64,000 nt of DNA from Syntrophobacterales bacterium (GTDB lineage Bacteria > Desulfobacterota > Desulfobaccia > Desulfobaccales > 0-14-0-80-60-11), in assembly GCA_023229795.1 (NCBI GenBank), contig JALNYP010000014.1, positions 1 to 64,000 on the forward strand. Reading direction: 5' to 3'. The notes under the pieces were generated by a model. It made no database searches, was not told where the DNA came from, and worked only from the letters and a program-made list of their open reading frames with translations. How positions within the stretch are numbered: the first letter of the stretch is position 1; every line of letters starts with the position of its first letter. This document shows, piece by piece, positions 15,558-24,132 of this stretch. The translations under genes and the position numbers were made by a program.

Positions 15558-15833
15558 ATGAATAAGTCGCAACTCATCGAAGCTCTGGCCAAAGCGGAAA
15601 ATATCACCTTGAAGAAGGCGGAACTGGTGGTTAACGCCGTTTTTGAAAACATGGCGGAAGCCCTGGTGCAAAAGGAACGCATCGAAATTCGCGGCTTTGG
15701 CAGTTTCAAGGTTAAATTCTACAACGGCTACAAAGGCCGCAACCCCAAAACCGGCGATCTCATCAAGGTGGATGGCAAGAAATTGCCCTTCTTCAAGGTG
15801 GGCAAAGAACTGCGGGAACGCGTGGATCGCTGA
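15558..15833 (+). CDS. HU/IHF family DNA-binding protein
   Basis: A 91-residue histone-like protein that bends and compacts DNA. The whole fold is present: N-terminal helices MNKSQLIEALAKAENI, the RGFGSFKVKF strand, the DNA-binding arm YKGRNPKTGDLIKV with the intercalating Pro, and the closing helix FFKVGKELRERV. The length is exactly that of HU. HU is preferred over IHF because of the lysine-rich C-terminus and generic arm, but the two cannot be separated reliably by eye. The SRP RNA follows 11 bp after its stop. Confidence 0.93.
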   Translation: MNKSQLIEALAKAENITLKKAELVVNAVFENMAEALVQKERIEIRGFGSFKVKFYNGYKGRNPKTGDLIKVDGKKLPFFKVGKELRERVDR

Positions 15834-15844
15834 CCGTTTTTTCA

Positions 15845-16121
15845 CACCTGGCCGTGCTAGATGGGGAGCTAGCGGTGCCCTGTAACCCGAAATCCGCTTA
15901 AGCGGGATTGAAGTCCTTCTCTGAGGATTGCAGCGCTGCCGTTGACTGCTGACCCGGGCGGCGGATTGGACCCTGCGCAACAGACGCTTGTGAACCCCGT
16001 CAGGTCCGGGAGGAAGCAGCGGTAAACAAGGCGGTCTGTGTCGCGGCGGCTACTAATCCATCAACCCCCTGGCCATGGTCTTCGGCAGTGGCGGATACGA
16101 AGGAAGGTGCACGGTCAGGTG
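15845..16121 (+). ncRNA. ffs: signal recognition particle RNA, large bacterial type with Alu domain
   Basis: About 277 nt. The S domain is unmistakable: TCAGGTCCGGGAGGAAGCAG, flanked by the pairing ACAGAC/GTCTGT and GGATT/AATCC arms. The 5' part also carries the Alu-domain signature known from Bacillus scRNA: GCCGTGCTAG, GGGGAGCTAGCGGTGCCCTG and AATCCGCTTAAGCGGG. The 5' CACCTG-CCGTGC pairs with the 3' GCACGG-CAGGTG, closing the molecule, and a T-run (16122-16128) follows. This is the long Gram-positive-type form, not the 4.5S form usual in Gram-negative bacteria. Confidence 0.95.
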
Positions 16122-16313
16122 TTTTTTTCCTGGAGGCGCCGCCGCCAGGCCCATTTTTCCCCGGAATACCTAATTTTTCTGGATCGACCAGGGACGGCGC
16201 GGGGCCGCGCCCGTTCAAGGCCGGTCCCCCCGGCGCAACCCCAAACCCCGGCAGGCGCACCGGACTCCCGCCTTCCCTGAGGTGTTAAGACCCGCCTGCC
16301 TTCCGGAGTTGAG

Positions 16314-16910
16314 ATGGCTTACGTTTCGGTTATTCTGGCCCATCCCCGGCACGGCAGCTTCAACCACGCCATCGCCGCCACCGCGCTCCAGACCCTGGAG
16401 GCTCAGGGGCTCGAAGCCCGGTTCCATGACCTCTATCTGGAGAACTTTGATCCTATCCTGCTGACCCCTGAACTCGACCGGGAGCCTTATCTGCACCCGG
16501 AGCTCGAGCAGCATTGCCGGGAGATCGCCGCGGCCCAGGGCATTGTCATCGTCCATCCCAACTGGTGGGGCCAGCCGCCGGCCATCTTGAAGGGCTGGAT
16601 CGACCGGGTGCTCCGCCCGGAGGTGGCCTACCGGTTTAGGGAGGGGGATACCGGCGAAGGCGTGCCGGTGGGCCTGCTGCAGGCCAAAGCCGCCATCGTC
16701 TTTACCACCTCCAACACCCCCCGGGAGCGGGAACTGGCGGTCTTCGGCGACCCCCTGGAAACCCTCTGGGGCAACTGCATCTTCGGGTTGTGCGGCGTAC
16801 CGCGCGTTATCCGCAAAAATTTCGCGGTGGTGGTGACCAGCACCGCGGCCCAACGGCAGGCCTGGCTCGACGAAGTGCGGGAGACGCTGTGCCTCTTCAC
16901 CCCGGCCTGA
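16314..16910 (+). CDS. NAD(P)H-dependent flavodoxin-fold oxidoreductase (MdaB/KefF/YwrO type)
   Basis: A 198-residue FMN or FAD quinone reductase-like protein. The N-terminal phosphate loop is AHPRHGSFNHAIA, and the flavin/quinone segment reads HPNWWGQPPAILKGWIDRVL, the hallmark of the NQO1-like Flavodoxin_2 family. A later GNCIFGLCG segment resembles the family's active-site strand. A ribosome site (GGAG) sits 5 bp before the ATG. Likely two-electron reduction of quinones or other acceptors using NAD(P)H. The gene is alone, convergent with the sensor kinase (2 bp between the stops). Confidence 0.85.
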   Translation: MAYVSVILAHPRHGSFNHAIAATALQTLEAQGLEARFHDLYLENFDPILLTPELDREPYLHPELEQHCREIAAAQGIVIVHPNWWGQPPAILKGWIDRVLRPEVAYRFREGDTGEGVPVGLLQAKAAIVFTTSNTPRERELAVFGDPLETLWGNCIFGLCGVPRVIRKNFAVVVTSTAAQRQAWLDEVRETLCLFTPA

Positions 16911-16912
16911 TC

Positions 16913-19696
16913 CTAGCCAGCCCCCGCGGGCCGGGGGCCGGTCTTTTCGGAATCGTAAAATCGGTTACTCAGGGTCTTTTTTAAGGCTTTATCCAGTTCT
17001 GAGATCTTATAAGGCTTGGCAATAACGTCGGAAAAGCCGTATTTCTGAAAGTTGGCCATCACCGGATCATTGGAATAGCCGCTGGAGACTATGGCCTTGA
17101 CCTGGGGATCAATCTTCAGAAGTCTCGCCAGGGCCTCTTTACCTCCCATGCCGCCGGGAACGGTGAGATCAAGGATGACTAAAGCGAAAGGATCTCCCGT
17201 GTCCTGGGCCCGGGTGTAGAGTTCGATGGCTTTGGCACCGTCTTGGGCAGACTCCACCTCGTAGCCCAAGGTCATTAACATTTTTCCCAAAACCTCTCGT
17301 ACCATTGACTCATCATCCATTACCAGAATCTTGCCTTCCCCGGGAATCAGCTGGCCATGGTCTCGGGGCGGCTGAGCAGCCTCCCGTTGGCTGGCCGGCA
17401 GATAGACATTAAAGGTCGTGCCTTTCTCTAATTTCGACTCCACTGAGATATGACCGCGGTGATTCTTGATAATAGAGTAAGAAGTAGCCAGCCCCAAGCC
17501 GCTGCCCATTTGTTTGGTGGTAAAATAGGGGTCAAAAATTTTCGAGAGGTGATCCGTGGAGATGCCGATCCCCTCATCTTGAACAGAAATCTTTACATAT
17601 CTGCCAGGGTCAAGGGGCAAATCGCTGCCTGCTTCCACCTGTAGATTCTCACCGGCAATCCTCACCATACCGCCGCTGGGCATGGCTTGAATAGCATTGA
17701 TCACGAGATTATGGAAGACCTGGCTGATTTGACCGGGATCTACTTCCACCGCCCAGAGATCATCCGGCAGTCTGGTTTGGTAATCAACCCGCGACCCGCG
17801 GCAGGCGAAGGAGGCCGATTCTCTGACGATCTCTTTAACTGAGACGATTTTCTTAATCGGGGCCCCGCCCTTGGAGAAGGTGAGCAATTGCCGGGACAAA
17901 TTCTGGGCCTGCTGGCAGGCCCGTTCCGCCTCGGCCAAACTTTCCCGAGCCTGCCCTTTAACCTGGCAATCCAGCATGGCCAGACTGATGTTGCCGATGA
18001 TGGCGGTGAGGATATTGTTGAAGTCGTGGGCGATGCCGCCGGCCAGCGTGCCGATGGCTTCCAACTTGACGAACCTCTGGCGTTCGGCTTCTTCCAGTTT
18101 GACCTTGCTCAGATCCCTGGCCACCGCGATGCTGCCGGTGACCCGATTATCCAGGTCCCGCAGCATTCTGAGGGAAAGGCTACAGGGAAAGATGCTGCCA
18201 TCCTTTTTTCTCATGGAGATTTCGTAGTTGCTGATATAACCCCGCTGGCGCAGCCGAGCAAGCATCACCTCGAGTTCAGTGCGGTCCGCATACAAATCAA
18301 AGCTGCGTATTCCCCGGAACTCCTCAAAATGATAGCCGAACAGTTCTTCTGCCGCTTTATTCCACTGGCTGATATTGCCGTGTTGATCTACGGCGCCAAT
18401 GGCATCGACGGAACTGGCGAAGACGTTTTCCAGGGCGTTATGGGCCTTGCGGATTTCCTCTTCGGCCCGGTGGCGCTCGGTGACGTCGGCTGCCAGGGAC
18501 ATGACGCCGGTCACCTGGCCCCGGTCGTCAGATAAAGGAGCGGTGTAGAGGCTGATTTCAATGGGCGTACCGTCTTTCTTCCGGCGGGTAAGTTCTATGC
18601 CCGGCAATAACTTGCCTTCCAAGGAGCACTGGAACAAACCCTGGAACTCTTCCAGCTTATCTTCGGATACGATGGGAAGGGGCTGCCCAATAGTCTCTGC
18701 GTTCCGCCATCCGAAGATGCGTTCCGCAGCCGGGTTCCACATTTGCACCCGAGCTTTGAGGTCCAGGACATAGATGGCCAGGGGCGAAGCGTTGATCACC
18801 GTCAGCAGTTTTTGCGTGGTTTGGCGCAGCGCCTCCTCAGCTTGCCGGCGCACCTGGATATCATGCCGCAGTTTTTCGTTGGCCTCTTGGAGATGCCGGG
18901 TGCTTTCTTGTACCTTCAGTTCCAGTTCCTGAGTATAATTCTGTAGTTGACCTTGCGATTCCTTCAGTTGCAAAACCATTTCATTGAAAGCCAGTCCCAG
19001 TTCACCGAATTCATCCTTTGACTTTATCGTTAACACTTGAGCGACGCCAGTGCCACGGGATCGGATATCCATAATGGCCTGGAGCAATTGTCCCAAGGGG
19101 TTAGTCACCCAGAGCCGCAGCAAGAAAATCAGCGATAATCCGCCCAGGGTGAGAAAAATAAGGGCTGCTCCCACCGAATAGGCAACCATTTGGACAGTCT
19201 TATGAGTAATCAGACTTGCCGGAAAACCGATGATTACTGTGGCAATCGGCGCATTGTTTAAGCCGTGAACCGGAATGAGGAAATTATAAAATTTCTCCCC
19301 ATTCTTATATTCCTGCAATTCTGTTTTTTTGTCGTTCAATATTTGTTGAAAATTTGTGTATTTCAACATCTCCCCACGTTTTTGAGTATCATTATGAAAT
19401 AATATCCTGCCGTTTGAATCTACGACCATGGCGTAAGTGATATCACCATAATTATTGATAACTTCCTGGCATTGCTCATCGAAACCTACTAACTCATTGA
19501 GCGGAATGTCATATTTCAGCAGTTTTTCTAATTGATATTTTAAAATGCTGCCTATCAGAAAGGCCCTGGCTTTCAAGGCCGCGGAATACTCCCGCATGAA
19601 AAAGATGCTGCTGACCGTGGTAGTCGCGGTCAAAGCCAAAAATAATACGGCAACCGAAATGAAGATTACTTTCTTTCTTATGCCGATATTCATCAT
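16913..19696 (-). CDS. hybrid sensor histidine kinase with receiver domain
   Basis: A 927-residue membrane kinase. Order: TM1 (9-31), periplasmic sensor (32-169), TM2 (170-193), HAMP (about 194-250), coiled coil, two PAS domains (about 297-415 and 420-545), HisKA with phospho-acceptor H557 in GGIAHDFNN, HATPase (N-box NLVINAIQAM, GLGLATSY) and a C-terminal receiver with D843 in ILDLTVPGG. Its start overlaps by one base (TAATG) the stop of the upstream binding-protein gene, so the two are translationally coupled. The periplasmic domain may therefore read the ligand-loaded binding protein. No separate output regulator is adjacent; output probably goes by phosphorelay. Confidence 0.93.
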   Translation of the reverse strand: MMNIGIRKKVIFISVAVLFLALTATTTVSSIFFMREYSAALKARAFLIGSILKYQLEKLLKYDIPLNELVGFDEQCQEVINNYGDITYAMVVDSNGRILFHNDTQKRGEMLKYTNFQQILNDKKTELQEYKNGEKFYNFLIPVHGLNNAPIATVIIGFPASLITHKTVQMVAYSVGAALIFLTLGGLSLIFLLRLWVTNPLGQLLQAIMDIRSRGTGVAQVLTIKSKDEFGELGLAFNEMVLQLKESQGQLQNYTQELELKVQESTRHLQEANEKLRHDIQVRRQAEEALRQTTQKLLTVINASPLAIYVLDLKARVQMWNPAAERIFGWRNAETIGQPLPIVSEDKLEEFQGLFQCSLEGKLLPGIELTRRKKDGTPIEISLYTAPLSDDRGQVTGVMSLAADVTERHRAEEEIRKAHNALENVFASSVDAIGAVDQHGNISQWNKAAEELFGYHFEEFRGIRSFDLYADRTELEVMLARLRQRGYISNYEISMRKKDGSIFPCSLSLRMLRDLDNRVTGSIAVARDLSKVKLEEAERQRFVKLEAIGTLAGGIAHDFNNILTAIIGNISLAMLDCQVKGQARESLAEAERACQQAQNLSRQLLTFSKGGAPIKKIVSVKEIVRESASFACRGSRVDYQTRLPDDLWAVEVDPGQISQVFHNLVINAIQAMPSGGMVRIAGENLQVEAGSDLPLDPGRYVKISVQDEGIGISTDHLSKIFDPYFTTKQMGSGLGLATSYSIIKNHRGHISVESKLEKGTTFNVYLPASQREAAQPPRDHGQLIPGEGKILVMDDESMVREVLGKMLMTLGYEVESAQDGAKAIELYTRAQDTGDPFALVILDLTVPGGMGGKEALARLLKIDPQVKAIVSSGYSNDPVMANFQKYGFSDVIAKPYKISELDKALKKTLSNRFYDSEKTGPRPAGAG

Positions 19697-20772
19697 TAAA
19701 AATCTTTATTAACGCTATCTCGCACTGTCACTGAAAGCAAGATGCCGGTTTTGATTCTGATCCCTAATTTCTTGGCTCGTAAGAGGTTGACCATGGGAAC
19801 CCCTTTGACCGTCGGTTTCATGGGATAGCTGGCCGGACTCCGGCCTTCCACGAGAATGCCCCGGGCTATTTGCCCGGCGGCATAGCCCTGCTCGTATTCG
19901 GAAACATTGACCGCGCACAGAGTGCCATAGGCAATGCGGTCTTCCCAAAAGCTGAAATCCGGCAAGTTGCTGTGATCCAGCACCCAGCGGCATACTGTTT
20001 TATAAGAGACATTGTTGCCATGCTCGTCTTTGAAGGTGAAGATCCCCAAGAACCCTATGGCGTCGACCTCTTTTTGAAGCTCCACGATCCTTTGCTTAAA
20101 TTGTGCGAAGGTATGGATCAAATCCCAACTGATGATATTAAGGCCCTGAAGGTGAGGGAGGCTTTTTTTTATCCTGGCCAGGACGGGCGGCCAGGTGGGA
20201 TCATCGTCATAAATTATTGCGATCTTGTTCACCGTGGGCACAATCTGCCTTAATAATCTGATGGTCTCGACAATGTGCTCTTCTTCCAGCACCCCGGTGA
20301 TATTGGTGCTGCCCACAAAGCCATACGAGGAGGGGTCGGCGTTGACGCCGCTGAACACAAAGGGCAATTTCTGATTGAGATAATACTCAGCCACGTATTT
20401 CTGGGCATAATCATCCGAGGTATAAACGAGATCAGGCTTCCAGCTATCGATCAATTCCCGGGCGGCACGGCTGGCTTCCTGTTTCCAGGCTTCACCAGTC
20501 CTTCTCTTCATATCCATTTGAAAGACTTTGTATTCGATGTCCAGGCCCTGCAGCGCAGCTTTAAACCCGTCGAACTGGCCATCGGTCCATTTCCAGGGGG
20601 AATGATAGCTCATGATATGCAGAATCTTCCAATGCTTTTTGGCAGGATCTGCTACCCTGGCCTCTGGAGAATCTGCGCCGGGCACGGGAGCCGCCCGGAG
20701 GATCGGGAAGATCAGAAGCAGGAAAATGAAGGACCTCCAGGGGAAAAACGTTTTCTTCATAACCGGCGCCAC
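19696..20772 (-). CDS. ABC-type substrate-binding protein (PF04392-like) coupled to kinase
   Basis: A secreted periplasmic binding protein of about 358 residues: signal peptide (hydrophobic FIFLLLIFPILRAAPVPGA), then KILHIMSYHSPWKWTDGQ, DLVYTSDDYAQKYVAEYY, PFVFSGVNADP and the typical GYAAGQIARGIL near the C-terminus. This is the ABC_sub_bind family seen with TrpX-like and two-component loci. There is no permease or ATPase gene nearby; instead a hybrid kinase follows with a one-base overlap, so sensing rather than transport is the likely job. The start is chosen as GTG at 20772 because GGAGG lies 7 bp before it; an upstream TTG (20793) and an ATG (20760) are alternatives. Confidence 0.82.
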   Translation of the reverse strand: MAPVMKKTFFPWRSFIFLLLIFPILRAAPVPGADSPEARVADPAKKHWKILHIMSYHSPWKWTDGQFDGFKAALQGLDIEYKVFQMDMKRRTGEAWKQEASRAARELIDSWKPDLVYTSDDYAQKYVAEYYLNQKLPFVFSGVNADPSSYGFVGSTNITGVLEEEHIVETIRLLRQIVPTVNKIAIIYDDDPTWPPVLARIKKSLPHLQGLNIISWDLIHTFAQFKQRIVELQKEVDAIGFLGIFTFKDEHGNNVSYKTVCRWVLDHSNLPDFSFWEDRIAYGTLCAVNVSEYEQGYAAGQIARGILVEGRSPASYPMKPTVKGVPMVNLLRAKKLGIRIKTGILLSVTVRDSVNKDF

Positions 20773-20944
20773 CAATCTACCTCCTCGCCTCAATCCAATG
20801 GCCGGGCAGAACCAAAAAGACAGAGCTGTTTAGGCCCATGCCCCCGTCGGGGAAGCCTCATGCCCATCTTATTACTCATCGCAATAATTTCCTCATTGCA
20901 TAAAATTTTCTAGGACTAAATGAATTTTCAGCCATGGATGGGGG

Positions 20945-21565
20945 CTATTCTCGTGAAAGCTGCAGAATTGGCAACAGATCCAGGTGGGTGTTGAGGTGGT
21001 AACGGGCTTTCAGTTTCGGGTTTTTGTAGGCCGCGAAGGGTACCCCTGCGGCCGCGGCCACTTCCCTGTCCAGGGCCGCGTCGCCGATGAACAGGGCTGC
21101 GGCGGGCTCCACGCGAAAATGGCTAAGGATTTTTTCGAGGCCTTCGGGGTCCGGCTTGGGCCGGCTGACGTCGTAGGCCGAGATGGTCAGGTCGAAGAGG
21201 GCCTCGAGGTCCAGATTCTGGAGCACCAGGGGCAGGCTCTTGCCCCGGTTGGTAGCAATGGCGGTTAAATATTGGGGGCGCAGCCGCAAGAGCACTTCGC
21301 GGATATAGGGCTCCGGGCGGATCAGGGGCAGAAAGGGGTCGTTGTTGATAGTGCGCTGGTAAGCCTGGGCCGCGGCGAGTTCGGGATGGCCGTCAAAGAG
21401 ATAGTCGATGGCCCCCTGGGCGGTGGTGACGTGGACCACCTCGAGTTGGGCGTCGGTCAGGGGCGGCAGGCCGAAGCGGGACAGGATGTGATTGTAAAAG
21501 GCCTGGTTGGAGGCCCGGGAATCGATGAGCACCCCGTCGCAGTCGTAGATAATGAGCCTGAGCAC
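20945..21565 (-). CDS. HAD-family hydrolase (phosphoglycolate phosphatase-like)
   Basis: A 206-residue haloacid-dehalogenase phosphatase. Motif I is YDCDGVLIDS (nucleophile Asp), motif II ATNRG, motif III Lys in RPKPDP, motif IV FIGDAALDREVA. The cap between motifs I and II is all-helical as in subclass I (Gph/PMGM). Start GTG at 21565, directly after GGAG. The substrate cannot be read from the sequence. It lies 136 bp downstream of the methyltransferase of the pterin-like operon, with a repeat between, so membership in that pathway is possible but not supported. Confidence 0.85.
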   Translation of the reverse strand: MLRLIIYDCDGVLIDSRASNQAFYNHILSRFGLPPLTDAQLEVVHVTTAQGAIDYLFDGHPELAAAQAYQRTINNDPFLPLIRPEPYIREVLLRLRPQYLTAIATNRGKSLPLVLQNLDLEALFDLTISAYDVSRPKPDPEGLEKILSHFRVEPAAALFIGDAALDREVAAAAGVPFAAYKNPKLKARYHLNTHLDLLPILQLSRE

Positions 21566-21628
21566 TCCTGAAACTCCTCAATAGCTATCGGCGGTCAGCT
21601 TTCAGCTTTCAGCCAAAAACCATGACAG

Positions 21629-21653
21629 GCGCAGGCTAAAGCCTGCGGCTACC
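21629..21653. repeat. 25-bp dispersed palindromic repeat, copy A
   Basis: GCGCAGGCTAAAGCCTGCGG followed by CTACC; identical to 30523-30547. The core CAGGC/GCCTG is a hairpin. It is preceded by tandem CAGCTTTCAGCTTTCAG. Confidence 0.8.
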
Positions 21654-21701
21654 AAGATAGGCGGCAAAATAGTCTTTGAAGGCAAACTGATATTATCCAG
21701 C

Positions 21702-22628
21702 TTAAATATAACCCATAACATCCAATTGATGGGCGATGTAGATTAATTCGCAGGAGTCGATCTGGCGGTGGCGGGCCGCCAGCCAAGGCTCTAGAACGCC
21801 GCGGTCCAACTCGGGGCGGCCGTGCAGGGCCTGGGCGACGGTGTCGATGATGCAGTGGAGAAAATAGGCCTCATCCGCGGGATAGCCGGCGGGGCCGGGA
21901 AAGACCACCCAGTCGGAGGCGCCCGCGGCCGTAACGGTGGCGCCCGCCTCCTTAAGGTGCTTAAAGAGCCGGCGGCCGGTGCGGCTGCTGCCGGCAGGCC
22001 GGCCCCGGTGGCGGCGGGTATCCATGGTGCGGTGATAGAGGCTCAGGAGGCGCCGGTCCAGGTCCGGGTCGAGGACGGGCTCGAAGATGGTGGCGCCGTC
22101 GAAATTGAGGGTGAAAGCGAAGAGCCCGCCGGGCGCCAGGAGCGCCAGCAGCCGGGGCAGGACCGTGGGCAGGTCCACGAGGTCCAGGAAGGCATGGGCC
22201 AGAAGCAGATCCCAGGTGGTTTTCCCCTGCCCGCGGTCCAAAAAATCGGCCAAGTCCACGGCTTCCAAGGTCACTTGGACCTCTTGAGAGGCGGTCTGGA
22301 GGATCAGAGCATCGCCGTCCCCCCGGGCCCGGCCGGTGTCTTTGGCCAGGGCATAGGCCTGGAGGCGCCGCCGGGCCTCCCGGATGAACTCCGGCTGGAC
22401 ATCGATGCCGGTGTAGGCCGCCCGGGTGAGGAGGCCCTCATGCAGCAGGCGTTCCAGCATGGTGCCGATGCCGCAGCCCACTTCGAGGACCCGGAGGGGT
22501 GCGGCGGCGGCCCGATCCCGCAATGCCCGCGCCAGGTGGTCCCAGACCTGCCGGTTCAACGAGCGGTCGTCCAGGCCCTGTTTGGCGGCCAGGTAACGGA
22601 TGTAGCCGGAGGGAGGCGGGCTGGACAC
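21702..22628 (-). CDS. class I SAM-dependent methyltransferase
   Basis: A 308-residue Rossmann-fold methyltransferase: motif I RVLEVGCGIGTML (about 46-58), acidic motif II residue in YTGIDVQPEF, and later LLLAHAFLDLVDLP and LAPGGLFAFTLNFDG. The C-terminal 120 residues are helical with basic patches (RRHRGRPAGSSRTGRR). Start GTG at 22628, 2 bp after the stop of the glycosyltransferase; it is the last gene of the pterin-like operon. Substrate unknown; the context suggests a small molecule or glycoside derived from the same pathway. Confidence 0.85.
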   Translation of the reverse strand: MSSPPPSGYIRYLAAKQGLDDRSLNRQVWDHLARALRDRAAAAPLRVLEVGCGIGTMLERLLHEGLLTRAAYTGIDVQPEFIREARRRLQAYALAKDTGRARGDGDALILQTASQEVQVTLEAVDLADFLDRGQGKTTWDLLLAHAFLDLVDLPTVLPRLLALLAPGGLFAFTLNFDGATIFEPVLDPDLDRRLLSLYHRTMDTRRHRGRPAGSSRTGRRLFKHLKEAGATVTAAGASDWVVFPGPAGYPADEAYFLHCIIDTVAQALHGRPELDRGVLEPWLAARHRQIDSCELIYIAHQLDVMGYI

Positions 22629-22630
22629 GG

Positions 22631-23704
22631 TCAGGCCAGGAAAGTCCGGAGAAAGGCCCGGGATTGGGCGGCGCTGTCGTCCCAGGTGGGGTGGGCCGCG
22701 GCGGTGTGATGGGCGCTCAGGGCCAGGCGCAGCAGGAGTTCCCGGTCCTCCATCAGGCTTTGGAGGCAGCGGGCCAGGGCAGCGGCGTCCCCCGGGGGCA
22801 CCAGGTAGCCATTATGGCCATGATGGACGAGTTCCCGCGCGGCCCCGGCGGTGCCGGCGATGGCCGGCAGGCCGAAATGCATGCCCTCCAGGTAAACGAT
22901 GCCGAAGCCTTCGTAGGAGGAGGGTACCGCCAAGAGGTGGCTGGCCTCGCACCGGGCCGCCAGTTCGCCGGCGGGCAGGGCGCCCAGCAAGGTCACCCGG
23001 GAAGTCAGGCCGCGGTCCTCAATCTGCCGGCGGATGGCCCGGGCATAGGCCGGGTCCGGGTCCGGGCTGCCGGCCACCGTCAAGCGCCAATCGGGCTGGG
23101 GTAAAGTGGCCAGCGCCGCCAGCAGGGTGTGCAGCTCCTTGCGGGGAATCAGATTGCCCACGAAGATGATCTGTAACGGCCCGGGCGCCAGGGCCCGGGT
23201 CCTGATCCGGTCCCGGGTGATGCCGCCGGGCAGGCCGTCCCGGCCGGGGGAGGCCACCACCCGGGGGCGCTCCCGGCCCGCCAGCCCCTCCACGTCCTTT
23301 TGGGTGGTGCGGCTGACGCAGATATAGCCGTCCAGGGAGGCCAGATAGCGCTTTTCGACCAGGCGGTAGAGGCGATTTTGCCAGGCCGGGCGGTGCTCGC
23401 GGCAACGCAGATGATGCACGATGGCGATCAGGGGATAAGGCCGGGGCTGGCGCCGGTTAAGCCAGAAGCAGGAGGGGTGAACCAGCTCATCTTGCAGGAG
23501 GAGATCAAAGGTGGCCTGGTTAAGGCGCCGGCGCAGGCCGCGGTCCAGGTTGTCCAGCAGGCTTGTGCCGTAGCTGCGCCAGGGTAAGGCGATGACTTCC
23601 ACCCGGTCGCCCTGCCGGCGCAGATAGCTGACCAGGCGGCGGTCATAGATGAAGCCGCCGGAGAGGGTGTCCAGGCTGCCGTAAATCAGCAGGCCGACAT
23701 GCAC
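22631..23704 (-). CDS. GT4-family glycosyltransferase
   Basis: A 357-residue retaining GT-B glycosyltransferase. N-terminus MHVGLLIYGSLDTLSGGFIYDRR is the acceptor-side Rossmann domain; the C-terminal donor site has IIFVGNLIPRKELHTLLAAL, AVPSSYEGFGIVYLEGM (EX7E-type) and GYLVPPGDAAALA. Start GTG at 23704 overlaps the PTPS stop by one base (TAGTG), so translation is coupled. In this operon it probably attaches a sugar to a pterin-like or pyrimidine-derived product, as known for glycosylated pterins of cyanobacteria; that role is inferred from position only. Confidence 0.87.
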   Translation of the reverse strand: MHVGLLIYGSLDTLSGGFIYDRRLVSYLRRQGDRVEVIALPWRSYGTSLLDNLDRGLRRRLNQATFDLLLQDELVHPSCFWLNRRQPRPYPLIAIVHHLRCREHRPAWQNRLYRLVEKRYLASLDGYICVSRTTQKDVEGLAGRERPRVVASPGRDGLPGGITRDRIRTRALAPGPLQIIFVGNLIPRKELHTLLAALATLPQPDWRLTVAGSPDPDPAYARAIRRQIEDRGLTSRVTLLGALPAGELAARCEASHLLAVPSSYEGFGIVYLEGMHFGLPAIAGTAGAARELVHHGHNGYLVPPGDAAALARCLQSLMEDRELLLRLALSAHHTAAAHPTWDDSAAQSRAFLRTFLA

Positions 23705-24084
23705 TACCGTTCCTCGCGGTAGGCCGCCCAGGCGATGTCGTTTTCCCAGATTCGCACCATCACCGCATCGAGGGGTTCGGTGACGCGGCTCAGGATTTCC
23801 TGGCAGAGGAGGCGGGCAAAGTGCTCGATGCTGGGATTGAGTCCGGCGAATTCCGGCAGCTCGTTTAAAGTCTGGTCGCGGTAATAGGCCACCAGCTCTT
23901 GCAGATGGGCCTCGACGGCCACAATATCCACCAGGTAACCGTGTTTATCCAGATTACCGCCTTCCAGTTGCACTTCGACCCGGTAATGATGGGAATGGAG
24001 TTCATTTTCGCCGCCCCAATCGCCGCCCACAAGAAAATGCCGGGCCACGAAGTCTCGGGTTACCGCCAGTGTGTACCTGTGCAT
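23704..24084 (-). CDS. 6-pyruvoyl-tetrahydropterin synthase/QueD family protein with altered active site
   Basis: A 126-residue T-fold protein. Zinc ligands are visible as His16 (ARHFL), His30 and His32 (LHSHHY), and the C-terminal IWENDIAWAAY matches the family. The catalytic Cys of QueD (CxxxHGH) is replaced by Glu26 (E-N-E-L-H-S-H), and HGH by HSH. Loss of the Cys is reported for PTPS variants with different products (PTPS-III), so it probably does not make 6-carboxytetrahydropterin. It has its own AAGGAG site. Upstream is the AT-rich inserted gene; downstream the glycosyltransferase overlaps by one base. Confidence 0.85.
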   Translation of the reverse strand: MHRYTLAVTRDFVARHFLVGGDWGGENELHSHHYRVEVQLEGGNLDKHGYLVDIVAVEAHLQELVAYYRDQTLNELPEFAGLNPSIEHFARLLCQEILSRVTEPLDAVMVRIWENDIAWAAYREER

Positions 24085-24132
24085 GATGCGCTCCTTGGAG
24101 GTTCGATTTCAAGCGGGAGGTGAGATCTGGCT

